From Candidatus Zapsychrus exili (GTDB lineage Bacteria > Omnitrophota > Gorgyraeia > Zapsychrales > Zapsychraceae), in the NCBI GenBank assembly GCA_030765585.1, contig JAVCCJ010000069.1, positions 1 through 46,158 of the forward strand: 46,158 nucleotides of DNA, in the 5' to 3' direction. Of this stretch, positions 26,808 through 35,048 are shown piece after piece (the first letter of the stretch is position 1; each line of letters opens with the position of its first letter). Both the position numbers and the translations under genes were made by a program. The notes under the pieces are model-generated. The model had not been told where the DNA came from. It did no database searches and saw only the letters and a list, made by a program, of their open reading frames with translations.

Positions 26808-28257
26808 CAAAATATTCTCCAACAATCTTTCTCTCATCAAAATCTTTTTTTCCATCCTTTAATATTTGATATGTTTCATGCCCCTTACCAGCAAGAACAA
26901 CAATGCTGTCTTTATCGGCTTTTTCTAAAGCCTTATGTATTGCCTCTTTTCTATCTACAATAACCTCATAATTATCTTTTTTAAAACCAACTATAATATC
27001 ATCAATAATGCTTTCAGAATCCTCTGATCTTGAATTGTCGCTTGTGACAATAGAAAAGTCAGCTAGCCTGCAAGCTACTTCCGCCATCTGAGACCTTTTT
27101 GTTTTATCCCTATCTCCTCCACAACCAAAAACCAAAATGACCTTAGACTCACTAATTTCTTTAATAGCCTTTAAGATATTAAGAAGTGCATCACGAGTAT
27201 GAGCATAATCAATTATAACTGAATACTCTTGTCTACAGTTAATAACCTCAAGCCTTCCAGGGATTACTTTAAGATTTTCTATTCCTGTTTTTATATCATT
27301 TATATTTATCCCTTCAGAAAGACCAAAAGAAATAGCAGCTAAAACATTATATACATTATGATTTCCTATCAAATTAGTCTCTATTTCAGTCTCTATGCCA
27401 TGCGCAATAAGCTTAAACTTTGTATGAGACATATTAAGCTCAATATTTTCTGCCTTTATATCAGCATCGTTTTCAATACCATAAGTAAGCGTTTTAGACT
27501 GCACTATTTCTATAAGTTTACCTGCATAAGAATCATCTATATTTATAATTGCTGTCGAATTTTCTGGAAGACTAGTGAATAATTTAGATTTTGCTAAGAA
27601 ATAATTTTCCATACTATTATGATAATCAAGATGATCGCCTGTTAAATTAGTAAAGATCGCTTGTTTAAAATTAATTAAATCAACCCGACCTTGATCAAGC
27701 CCATGAGATGAAGCCTCCATTACGCAATATTTAATTTTACGGCTTTGCAGCTCTGATAAAAATTTATGATTATCTATAAAACTTGGGGTTGTATTTCCAA
27801 AATAAAACGCATCTCCCCCTGCTCTTGCATTAATGGTTCCAACAACACCGCAACTTAAGCCTGCTGCTTTTAAAACAGATTCAATTAAATAAGTTATTGT
27901 AGTCTTTCCATTTGTTCCTGTTATTCCAACCACATTTACATCGCTATGTTTACTTACATAAAAACGTTCAACTATATCTCTTAAAAACTTAGCAATATCG
28001 TCTACAATTAAAAAGCAAACATTATCATAAGAATCCCTCTTAAACTCTTTATTTTCTGTGGCTACAATTGATGCCCCATTGTTTATTGCATCAGCAATGA
28101 AATCTTCTCCATTAGAGGTCTGACCCTTAAGTGCAACAAAAAAACTACCCGCCTCAACCGTCCTTGAGTCACAACTTAAAGATTGTATATCGAGGGATTT
28201 AAAACAATCCTCTATACCCTCGCTATGAATTCCTTTTAATAATTGTTCTAATTTCAT
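26791..28257 (-). CDS. murE: UDP-N-acetylmuramoyl-tripeptide synthetase (MurE)
   Basis: MurE adds the third amino acid of the stem peptide. The 488-residue protein has LSCDSRTVEAGSFFVALKG, GITGTNGKTTITYLIE, GNTTPSFID, EASSHGLDQGRVD, NLTGDHLDYH, IDYAHTRDALLNIL and VVLAGKGHETYQ. The specificity loop reads SDNSRSED; the DNPR form marks meso-diaminopimelate enzymes. The arginine is kept but proline is serine, so meso-DAP is likely though not certain. Upstream, a 157-base gap to ftsI is filled by a palindromic repeat element, breaking what is usually a tight junction. Confidence 0.95.
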   Translation of the reverse strand: MKLEQLLKGIHSEGIEDCFKSLDIQSLSCDSRTVEAGSFFVALKGQTSNGEDFIADAINNGASIVATENKEFKRDSYDNVCFLIVDDIAKFLRDIVERFYVSKHSDVNVVGITGTNGKTTITYLIESVLKAAGLSCGVVGTINARAGGDAFYFGNTTPSFIDNHKFLSELQSRKIKYCVMEASSHGLDQGRVDLINFKQAIFTNLTGDHLDYHNSMENYFLAKSKLFTSLPENSTAIINIDDSYAGKLIEIVQSKTLTYGIENDADIKAENIELNMSHTKFKLIAHGIETEIETNLIGNHNVYNVLAAISFGLSEGININDIKTGIENLKVIPGRLEVINCRQEYSVIIDYAHTRDALLNILKAIKEISESKVILVFGCGGDRDKTKRSQMAEVACRLADFSIVTSDNSRSEDSESIIDDIIVGFKKDNYEVIVDRKEAIHKALEKADKDSIVVLAGKGHETYQILKDGKKDFDERKIVGEYFDVNSS

Positions 28258-28298
28258 GAAATAGGCTCGCTTATAATTTTGATAGCTCGCAACTATTT

Positions 28299-28379
28299 GA
28301 TTACACGGATTTTAAAAAACGATTGCACAGATTAAACTATTTCTTTAATCGTTGTAATCTATTTTTAATCAATGTAATC
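28299..28379. repeat. Palindromic GATTACAC element, copy A (no cargo), between ftsI and murE
   Basis: Two top-strand units, GATTACACGGATT (28299) and GATTGCACAGATT (28321), are followed by two bottom-strand units ending at 28359 and 28379 (reverse complements GATTACAACGATT and GATTACATTGATT). Units in each pair are 22 and 20 bp apart. The whole can fold into a nested cruciform. It shares its layout and the right boundary GTAATCAGGTT with copy B near 46033-46114. Confidence 0.8.
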
Positions 28380-28416
28380 AGGTTCTTTCTTCTCCAATTT
28401 AATTCAAAAAGAACCT
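28380..28416. repeat. Hairpin abutting repeat copy A and the ftsI stop
   Basis: AGGTTCTTT (28380-28388) is inverted as AAAGAACCT (28408-28416). The right arm covers the first bases of the ftsI TAG stop. The equivalent hairpin next to copy B has A where this has C in the left arm and T where this has G in the right arm, so pairing is kept. T-rich sequence follows on the plus strand. Confidence 0.65.
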
Positions 28417-30085
28417 AATTTTTTAAATACCTTAAAATATTTTCAATGACTTCCTTAAAAACAGGCGCTGCAACAGTTCCGCCAAAATAACTTGGCCTTG
28501 GATCATCAAAAACTACTATTGCCGCTAATTGTGGATCCTCGGCTGGTGCAAAACCAATAAAACTTGAATAATATCTATTATGAGAATACGTTCCATTTAT
28601 AACTTTTTGAGCAGTACCTGTTTTTCCTCCCACACTAACACCTTTAATGCGTGCTTTCTTAGCTGTGCCACGTTCAACAACTCCAACTAATATATCCTTT
28701 GCTCTTTGTGCTGTATTCAAACTTATTATTCTACTTATAACCTCAGGTTCGAAAGATTTTACAATCTCTTCTTTGCTATCCATTATACCCTTTACAACAA
28801 ATGGTCGCATATAAACTCCATCATTTGCAATAGCACCTATAGCACAAACAAGTTGCAAGGGAGTAGTTGTTACTTCATGGCCTATGGGAATAGCTCCTAT
28901 TGAGGTGCCTGACCACACCTTAGGGCTCTTAAATACCCCTGCTACTTCTCCTCCTAAATCTACACCTGTCTTTTCACCAAAACGAAATCTTTTTCCATAC
29001 TTGTAAATAGTTCGCGCGCCAAGTTTTTGTGCAACTTTAGTAACACCAATATTACTTGATAACTCAAAGACTTCTTGAAAAGTTAACATTCCGTGAGGAT
29101 GAGAATCATGCAATGTATGGTTTGCAACTCTGTACTTTCCATCTTCGCAAAATATCCTATCGGTTTCAGAAAACATTTCTTCTTCTAAAGCAGCTGAAAG
29201 AGCCACTATTTTAAAAACAGAACCTGGTTCATAGACAAAACTTATTGCTCTGTTTGTTCTATCTTCTACACTGCTCTTATTTATATCTTTTAAATTGTAT
29301 GTAGGTCTATTAACTAGGGCTAGAATCTCTCCAGTCTTAGGATTTATAACTATAATACTAGCAGACTTTGCATTATTGCGATCCATCGCTTTATCTAAAG
29401 CTCGCTCAGCAATATATTGAATTGTTTCATCTATCGTAAGGACAATGTGTGCTCCATGCTTTGGTGGAATAAAACTATCTTCAGTCATGAGTTCTCTTCG
29501 TTTCGCGTCTCTTAGAACTCTCATTCTTCCAGGCTCACCTTTTAACTCATTATTATATGCTAATTCAAGACCCTCTAAGCCATTATTATCCATTCCCGCA
29601 AAACCTATCAAATGTGAAGCTAGACTGCCATTAGGATAGAATCGTTTACTTTCTCTTTTAAACCCTAGGCCTCTTATTTTTCTTTCTTTTATTTTATCAA
29701 CTAAATCAGAAGAAAGTTTTCGTTTAATCCAAACAAAATATTTATCCTTTTCTAATTTAGTTTTAATTTTGTCAGGATCCATATTAAAAAACCCTGATAG
29801 ATATTGCACTGCCTGCTCCTTATCACTCTGTTTCATAGATTTTGGATTTGCAAAAAGAGAATAGACAGCTACATTAAAAGCTAGCGGACGCAATTTACTA
29901 TCATATATAGATCCCCTTATGGGCTCTATGTCTACTAAATAATTATGTTGTTGTTCTGCCAGAGAAGCTAAATGAGATGACTTAAATATTTGTATTAATA
30001 CTAATTTTATAGAAAAAGCAATAAGACAAGTAATAATAAAAATAAAAATTAGACTAAATCTAAGTACATATTTTCTTATTTGCAC
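28415..30085 (-). CDS. ftsI: Division transpeptidase FtsI (class B penicillin-binding protein)
   Basis: FtsI crosslinks septal peptidoglycan and works with FtsW. The 556-residue protein has a short cytoplasmic end, one membrane anchor (about 9-32), the dimerisation domain opening with RGSIYDSKLRPLA, and a transpeptidase domain with the active-site serine in GSVFK (Ser289, Lys292), SSN (343-345) and KTG (488-490). No PASTA domain follows. The start is GTG (30083-30085) with a weak ribosome site. FtsL-like precedes and murE follows, the usual order. Confidence 0.94.
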   Translation of the reverse strand: MQIRKYVLRFSLIFIFIITCLIAFSIKLVLIQIFKSSHLASLAEQQHNYLVDIEPIRGSIYDSKLRPLAFNVAVYSLFANPKSMKQSDKEQAVQYLSGFFNMDPDKIKTKLEKDKYFVWIKRKLSSDLVDKIKERKIRGLGFKRESKRFYPNGSLASHLIGFAGMDNNGLEGLELAYNNELKGEPGRMRVLRDAKRRELMTEDSFIPPKHGAHIVLTIDETIQYIAERALDKAMDRNNAKSASIIVINPKTGEILALVNRPTYNLKDINKSSVEDRTNRAISFVYEPGSVFKIVALSAALEEEMFSETDRIFCEDGKYRVANHTLHDSHPHGMLTFQEVFELSSNIGVTKVAQKLGARTIYKYGKRFRFGEKTGVDLGGEVAGVFKSPKVWSGTSIGAIPIGHEVTTTPLQLVCAIGAIANDGVYMRPFVVKGIMDSKEEIVKSFEPEVISRIISLNTAQRAKDILVGVVERGTAKKARIKGVSVGGKTGTAQKVINGTYSHNRYYSSFIGFAPAEDPQLAAIVVFDDPRPSYFGGTVAAPVFKEVIENILRYLKN

Positions 30086-30124
30086 TTTATCTGTTCTTTG
30101 ATTAAGGTTGATTAAAGAATTTAC

Positions 30125-30505
30125 TTACTTACGCTTGCTAGATTTCTTTGAATTTAGCGATAACAAATTTAAAAAAGCATTAGCTCTTTGAACAAGCTCG
30201 GGTCGCTTTTTAGATTTATTTTTTGAGCGAAATTCTTTTAGAGTCGGAATACGAACAATGTCTTCAGGATCAACAAAATGCATATCTGAATCTTCAGAAA
30301 GCATCTTAATTCCCAAATTATTGGCCGACTTTAAGGTAAGAATATTATATGTTACATTTCCATTTTCTTCAATAAGCTTTCTAATTTGCTTTTCTTTGTC
30401 TTTTCCGCGATATGCAAGGTCTGTAATCTTCATCTGCATATGAGTATATACTAGAGCCAACATAGTTATCACACCTATGACTTTTAATAGTCTAACTAAT
30501 CTCAT
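30125..30505 (-). CDS. ftsL: FtsL-like division protein
   Basis: The 126-residue protein has one N-terminal membrane segment (about 5-24), a heptad-like stretch (about 30-65) and a basic tail. That layout, and its place between rsmH and ftsI, fit FtsL, a bitopic protein that forms a coiled coil with FtsB and activates FtsWI. FtsL sequences diverge strongly, so there is no residue signature to confirm it. The ATG lies 6 bases after the rsmH stop. Confidence 0.7.
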   Translation of the reverse strand: MRLVRLLKVIGVITMLALVYTHMQMKITDLAYRGKDKEKQIRKLIEENGNVTYNILTLKSANNLGIKMLSEDSDMHFVDPEDIVRIPTLKEFRSKNKSKKRPELVQRANAFLNLLSLNSKKSSKRK

Positions 30506-30511
30506 AAAAAG

Positions 30512-31108
30512 CTAAATCCTCTCCGCTACTCTAAATCTTGCGCTACGTGCACGCAGGTTTTCATTTACTTCCTTGTCAGTTGGTCTTAAAGGCTTCTTTG
30601 TTATTATTTTTGCTTTTAAATCCCCAGCTAAGACCTTAAATTTATTCTTAACAATTTTATCCTCAAGAGAATGAAATGCGATAATGCCTATACGACCACC
30701 TGGATTTAAGAAATCAAAACACTTATCCAATACTATCTCTAGTGATTCTAATTCTCTGTTTACTGCAATTCTAAAAGCCTGAACCGTTCTTGTTGCTGGA
30801 TGTATCTTATATCTTGCCTTCATGCGAGGGATAGCTCTTAGGATAATCTTGCTCAACTGTTTTGTGGTTGAAATGGGTTCCTCCGCCCGCATCAAAACTA
30901 TTTTCTGAGCTATCCTCTTGTGCCATTGTTCTTGACCGAAATCATTAAGTATTTGAGATATCTCTTGTTCAGATAAAGAATTAATCAAATCAAAAGCAGA
31001 TATCTTACTTCCCTGATCCATTCTCATATCTATTGGACCATTATGTCTTATACTAAAACCTCTCTCTGCATTGTCTAATTGTAGGCTTGAAAGCCCCAAA
31101 TCAAGCAA
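30512..31108 (-). CDS. rsmH: RsmH, C-terminal portion (frameshifted gene)
   Basis: RsmH methylates N4 of cytidine 1402 in 16S rRNA. This open stretch holds the second two-thirds of the enzyme: LLDLGLSSLQLDNAERGFSIRHNGPIDMRMD, RIGIIAFHSLEDKIVKNKF and the C-terminal LRARSARFRVAERI. It begins directly where the first part's frame closes, so it is not an independent gene; reading backward across the shift gives GILLDLGLSS, the expected continuation. Joined with 31101-31412 the product would have about 300 residues, the normal family length. Confidence 0.88.
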   Translation of the reverse strand: MLDLGLSSLQLDNAERGFSIRHNGPIDMRMDQGSKISAFDLINSLSEQEISQILNDFGQEQWHKRIAQKIVLMRAEEPISTTKQLSKIILRAIPRMKARYKIHPATRTVQAFRIAVNRELESLEIVLDKCFDFLNPGGRIGIIAFHSLEDKIVKNKFKVLAGDLKAKIITKKPLRPTDKEVNENLRARSARFRVAERI

Positions 31109-31412
31109 TATTCCGTTCGAGAGACTTTATTTCTAAATTGTTTAATACTTTATCTATATTCTTAAAATTGTCCTGTACTAAATCACACCGACAATCATAC
31201 TGTTCTAAATCTTTTTTTGCCAACTCTAAAGCTTGCTTATCACGATCTATCCCTATCAATCTTCCGTCAGATCCAAGAATCTTTGCTATTTCTTTTGAAT
31301 GTCCAGCTAAACCCAATGTTCCATCTAAAAATATTGATCCAGGTTTTAAATTTAAATATTCAATTACCTCACCCAACATAACGGGAGTATGAATATTTTG
31401 TGTTCCTTGCAT
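31101..31412 (-). CDS. rsmH: RsmH, N-terminal portion (frameshifted gene)
   Basis: This part carries the SAM-binding start of RsmH: HTPVMLGEVIEYL, FLDGTLGLAGHSKEIAK and LIGIDRDKQALELA. It ends in a false tail, LERNIA, at a TGA (31101-31103). One extra base in GAAC (31115-31118) accounts for the shift: removing it gives KSLDGILLDLGLSS, the family consensus. The ATG (31410-31412) follows mraZ by about 70 bases. Whether the base is real or an error cannot be judged here. Confidence 0.88.
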   Translation of the reverse strand: MQGTQNIHTPVMLGEVIEYLNLKPGSIFLDGTLGLAGHSKEIAKILGSDGRLIGIDRDKQALELAKKDLEQYDCRCDLVQDNFKNIDKVLNNLEIKSLERNIA

Positions 31413-31484
31413 CTTAAGATCGTGCCCTTCTGATATTAATTAATTTACCTTTTATAAAATTGCTACTTTAAAACATTTACTAGC

Positions 31485-31922
31485 TTAAAGATCGAGCATA
31501 TTTTCTGATATTTCTTCGAAAGAACCACTTGAATTAGAATAAAATTCATTCCAATCTTTCTTGTTCCAAATTTCAATTCTATTTGATACGCCAATAATAA
31601 CTGTTTCTCTTTTGATATTTGCGTAGTCTTTTAAATACTGCGGAATAATAAATCTTCCCTGCTTATCAGGTGATATATCTGCGGCACCAGAGAAAAACAT
31701 ACGATTAAAATTTCTAGACTGTTGTTTTGTAAACGAAAGGTTTTTAAACTTCTGCTCTTGAATTCTCCACTCGGACTCACTAAACATAAAAATACATTTA
31801 TCTAAGCCTCTTGTTAAAAAGAATTTCTCAACTCCGTACTCTTTGCATACTTCACGGACTTTCGACGGCAGGATTAGTCTTGCTTTATTATCAATATTAT
31901 GTTGGTATTCACCGTAGAACAT
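31485..31922 (-). CDS. mraZ: Transcriptional regulator MraZ
   Basis: MraZ is an AbrB-fold DNA-binding protein that controls the dcw cluster it heads. The 145-residue protein has the two MraZ half-repeats, GEYQHNIDNKARLILPSKVRE and SGAADISPDKQGRFIIPQYLKDYA, each with the D-x(n)-GR/AR-P pattern. Three spaced GTGG boxes lie right after the promoter upstream, fitting autoregulation. It is the first gene of the cluster. Confidence 0.96.
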   Translation of the reverse strand: MFYGEYQHNIDNKARLILPSKVREVCKEYGVEKFFLTRGLDKCIFMFSESEWRIQEQKFKNLSFTKQQSRNFNRMFFSGAADISPDKQGRFIIPQYLKDYANIKRETVIIGVSNRIEIWNKKDWNEFYSNSSGSFEEISENMLDL

Positions 31923-31992
31923 CTAAGAATCCTTATAATAAAGTTTTATTAAAATAATGATACAATTTAGACAAAAGTGCGAATTAGTTAGC

Positions 31993-32022
31993 ACACCACT
32001 TTCCACCACTTTGCCCCACTAT
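31993..32022 (-). promoter_or_regulatory. MraZ operator: three 10-bp-spaced GTGG boxes
   Basis: On the minus strand AGTGGGGCAA, AGTGGTGGAA and AGTGGTGTGC are direct repeats with a 10-base period. This matches the known MraZ box design, AAAGTGK repeated with N3 spacers. The boxes start at the predicted transcription start, so bound MraZ should block initiation. Confidence 0.82.
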
Positions 32023-32029
32023 TGTCCTC

Positions 32030-32058
32030 AGTATACATATAACAATGGGCTATGTCAA
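32030..32058 (-). promoter_or_regulatory. Consensus promoter of the dcw cluster
   Basis: TTGACA (32053-32058) and TATACT (32030-32035) on the minus strand are exactly 17 bases apart. It sits directly upstream of the MraZ boxes and about 110 bases before mraZ. Confidence 0.85.
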
Positions 32059-32163
32059 TATATAACTAACAATATTTTATCTATATTATTGATACACAAC
32101 GACTTGTACATAAAATGCGGATTAAATACTACATATTGTATGTTTTAAGTAGTGTTTGGGAGG

Positions 32164-33099
32164 CTATTTTAGGAGGGGCCTAATTTTCTTCTCATCTCTT
32201 TTTATTTGATCGATGAGACGCTTTAAAGTGGGAAATGTTTTTTCTTCTCTAATCTTTTTATAAAATTCTATTACAACGCTTTTTCCATATATATTTTCCT
32301 TAAAATCAAAAATATTTACTTCAATGTTTACATCATTCTTATTTTTATTAAAAAATGGCCTTATGCCTACATTTGCCATTCCATTATGCTTATTCTTATC
32401 TTTCAAAATTTTAACAGCATAGACTCCGGCTGGAGGATAAATCTTGTTTTTGGGACAAACATTTATTGTTGGATATCCTATCTTCTTTCCACGTCCTGCC
32501 CCTTTTACAACTTTTCCCATAAAAGAAACTGGTCTTCCCAAAAACTTACTTGCCTGATCTAGCTTTCCATCTGCAATTAAACTTCGAATATCAGTACTAC
32601 TTATCTTCAATTCATGTTTTTTATCAAAACAAATTGGATGCACAGTATCTACCTTAAACCCATACTCACTTCCCGCTTCTTTAAAATATTCTAATGTACC
32701 TTTTCTTTTTCCTCCAAATCTAAAATCATCTCCAACAAAGACATCTACAGGTTTTATTTTTTTGACTAGATATCTATCAACAAACTTCTCTGGAGTTAAA
32801 TGAGCAAACGCCTTTGTAAAAGAAATAACTATTGCTACATCTATTCCAAGTTGTTCTATAATCTTTAATCTATAATCTAAAGAAATCATTAACTTTAATT
32901 TCTTATTTGGATGCAATACCTGCATTGGATGAGGAGAAAATGTCATAAGCATGCTCGTGCCTTTTATTCTCTTCGCTTTATTTACTGCTTTTTTAATCAA
33001 TGCCTGATGTCCTAAATGCAAACCATCAAAAACACCAACAACTAAAACAGTTCTCTTAAAACTTTTAACTATATTAGAACTTCCGTATACTACTTTCAT
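32164..33099 (-). CDS. ribF: Bifunctional riboflavin kinase / FAD synthetase
   Basis: RibF phosphorylates riboflavin to FMN and adenylates FMN to FAD. The 311-residue protein has the nucleotidyltransferase motif GVFDGLHLGH (22-31), FVGDDFRFG and ISSTDIR in the N-terminal half, and the flavokinase motif GRGKKIGYPTIN and GMANVGIRPFF in the C-terminal half. GAGGAG stands 5 bases before the ATG, inside the end of truB (26-base overlap). It is the last gene of its run and links to the riboflavin genes at 40-46 kb by pathway. Confidence 0.96.
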   Translation of the reverse strand: MKVVYGSSNIVKSFKRTVLVVGVFDGLHLGHQALIKKAVNKAKRIKGTSMLMTFSPHPMQVLHPNKKLKLMISLDYRLKIIEQLGIDVAIVISFTKAFAHLTPEKFVDRYLVKKIKPVDVFVGDDFRFGGKRKGTLEYFKEAGSEYGFKVDTVHPICFDKKHELKISSTDIRSLIADGKLDQASKFLGRPVSFMGKVVKGAGRGKKIGYPTINVCPKNKIYPPAGVYAVKILKDKNKHNGMANVGIRPFFNKNKNDVNIEVNIFDFKENIYGKSVVIEFYKKIREEKTFPTLKRLIDQIKRDEKKIRPLLK

Positions 33100-33733
33100 T
33101 TAGCTCCTCTAAACTAACAGCTTCTTCTATCTTAAACTCACCTACTTTTGTTCGTCTTATCTGAGAAATACAAGCTCCACAGCCTAATTTCTTTCCAACG
33201 TCTTCTGCTAATTGACGCACATACGTTCCTTTTGAACACTCTAAAGAAAACTCTACATAAGGACTATTCATCTTGTTCAATACTAAGCTATATATTTCTA
33301 TATCTCGAGCAGCACGCTGAACTTCTATGCCCTTTCTTGCAAGCTCATAAAGCTTTCTTCCTTTATGTCTAACAGCGGACACCATTGGAGGAACTTGTTG
33401 AATCTTTCCAACAAAACTTTCAAACGTATCTTTGACTTGTTGTTCAGTTATATTATCAAATGAAGATTGCTTTATAATTTTTCCTTCTGTATCAGCAGAA
33501 CTTGTTTCTGTTCCTAAAATAAGCGTTGCATCATACGCTTTATCAAACCCAATAAACTTAGAAGACAGCTTCGTTGCCTTGCCTATCAAAAGGACAAGAA
33601 CCCCTGTTGCAAGCGGATCGAGAGTTCCTGCATGACCAACCTTTTTTATTTTAAACTTACGCCTTACTCTATCTACTACATCGTGCGAAGTAATACGTTT
33701 TGGCTTATCTATAATTGCAATTCCTTCTAGCAT
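33074..33733 (-). CDS. truB: tRNA pseudouridine-55 synthase
   Basis: TruB makes the universal pseudouridine 55 in the T-loop of tRNA. The catalytic aspartate is Asp39 in VGHAGTLDPLATGVL; the later KGTYVRQLAEDVG motif is present. At 219 residues it lacks the C-terminal PUA domain of longer TruBs. It overlaps nrnA by 7 bases and ribF by 26, in the common rbfA-nrnA-truB-ribF order. Confidence 0.95.
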   Translation of the reverse strand: MLEGIAIIDKPKRITSHDVVDRVRRKFKIKKVGHAGTLDPLATGVLVLLIGKATKLSSKFIGFDKAYDATLILGTETSSADTEGKIIKQSSFDNITEQQVKDTFESFVGKIQQVPPMVSAVRHKGRKLYELARKGIEVQRAARDIEIYSLVLNKMNSPYVEFSLECSKGTYVRQLAEDVGKKLGCGACISQIRRTKVGEFKIEEAVSLEELNESSIRKF

Positions 33734-34689
33734 AGTTCTCTTTTAATTTCCTTTAATACTTTTCTTTTAGCACTTTTCATTGTATCTACCATTACGCATC
33801 CGCTTGCGGCTCTATGCCCTCCTCCAGAAAACTTTTGAGCTATCTTAGCTACATCTACTTTGTTCATAGATCTAAAATTAACTTGAGTACTGTTTCGTTT
33901 TACTTCTGTAAAAATAACAAACACTCCAATATCTCTTATAGTACGTATATATCTAAACAATGCTTCTCTTACATCAAATTCACAAGAAAATTTAGATAAT
34001 GTTCTTTTGCTTAATTCAATAACAGCTACGTTACCTTTAGATGAAACCTTTATAGACTCTAAAACTTTTGTGAGTTTTCTAAAATCAACAATAGATATAT
34101 TCTCATAAAATTTCTTATATATATTAGAAACAGACAAATTAAATGCCATCAATTCTGACGCTATTCTATGAGTTCCCTTGCCCGTATTCTCATACCTAAA
34201 AGATCCTGTATCTGTCATAATGCCTGAGTAAAGATGTGTAGCTATTTCTTTATTAAGTTTAAATTTGATCGTCTTAAAGAATTCGTACAAAACCTCTGCG
34301 GTAGAAGACGCATGAGGATACACCAAATTAAATGTTCCAAATGAGTCACTTGTTTTATGATGATCTATATTAATTATGGTTTTGTTTATATCTATCAAGT
34401 GCCTGACCTTCCCTATCCTTTTAAGCTCACCGGCATCCACTACAATTAAAACATCATAATTTATTGATTTAAGATCATTTAAACTTTTTGCATTCTTTAT
34501 TCCGGGCAAAAAATCAAATTTAGTTGAAGCTCTTTTTTCATTTACAATAAATACTGTCTTGCCTAACGAACGCAAATAATAATACAATGCTAATTCTGAA
34601 CACAAAGCGTCTGCATCAGGATTGACATGAGTACTTATAAAAAATATTTTGTTTTTACTTATCGCTTGGGTTATCTTCTTTATGCTCAT
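33727..34689 (-). CDS. nrnA: DHH-family nanoRNase / pAp phosphatase NrnA
   Basis: NrnA degrades very short RNAs and removes the 3' phosphate of pAp. The 320-residue protein has HVNPDADAL (metal site), VVDAGEL, NIDHHKT (the DHH motif), MTDTGSFRY and the C-terminal DHHA1 loop SGGGHRAASG. The ATG overlaps the end of rbfA by 35 bases. Confidence 0.92.
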   Translation of the reverse strand: MSIKKITQAISKNKIFFISTHVNPDADALCSELALYYYLRSLGKTVFIVNEKRASTKFDFLPGIKNAKSLNDLKSINYDVLIVVDAGELKRIGKVRHLIDINKTIINIDHHKTSDSFGTFNLVYPHASSTAEVLYEFFKTIKFKLNKEIATHLYSGIMTDTGSFRYENTGKGTHRIASELMAFNLSVSNIYKKFYENISIVDFRKLTKVLESIKVSSKGNVAVIELSKRTLSKFSCEFDVREALFRYIRTIRDIGVFVIFTEVKRNSTQVNFRSMNKVDVAKIAQKFSGGGHRAASGCVMVDTMKSAKRKVLKEIKRELC

Positions 34690-35020
34690 CTCTTATTTCC
34701 TCTATTGTTTTATCGATACGTACACTGCATTCTATAGTATCGTCGTATAAAAATGACAAATCAGGTGTACGACGTATCTTCATTGCTTTACTTAGCAGAC
34801 GCTTAATCATGCCTCTTGCAGAATTAAGACCTTCACCTGCTTCTTTTACGTTTTGATTATCGCCTAACACGCTATAATAGATTCGTGCATTATGTAAATC
34901 AGGACTCACATCGGCCCTCGTTATTGTTACAAATTGTAATCTAGGATCATTTAACTCTCTTTGTACAATTATGCCTATTTCTCTTTTAACTTGCTGATTT
35001 ACTCTTTCCATTCTTCCCAT
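34655..35020 (-). CDS. rbfA: Ribosome-binding factor A
   Basis: RbfA is a KH-domain protein that binds immature 30S subunits during 16S rRNA maturation. The 121-residue protein has the typical start RMERVNQQVKREIGIIVQRELNDPR, then VTITRADVSPDLHNARIYYSVLG and the RRTPDLSFLYDD ending. A GGAGG-rich sequence precedes the ATG. InfB, a frequent upstream neighbour, is not here; the nucleotidyltransferase gene takes its place. Confidence 0.95.
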   Translation of the reverse strand: MGRMERVNQQVKREIGIIVQRELNDPRLQFVTITRADVSPDLHNARIYYSVLGDNQNVKEAGEGLNSARGMIKRLLSKAMKIRRTPDLSFLYDDTIECSVRIDKTIEEIRDEHKEDNPSDK

Positions 35021-35048
35021 TATTTATTTTCCTCCACCTCGGTTATTT

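Noticed and set aside
32100-32163. A terminator between ribF and the mraZ promoter region.
   Set aside because: Only a weak 4-5 bp stem is visible and no T-run follows in the ribF direction.
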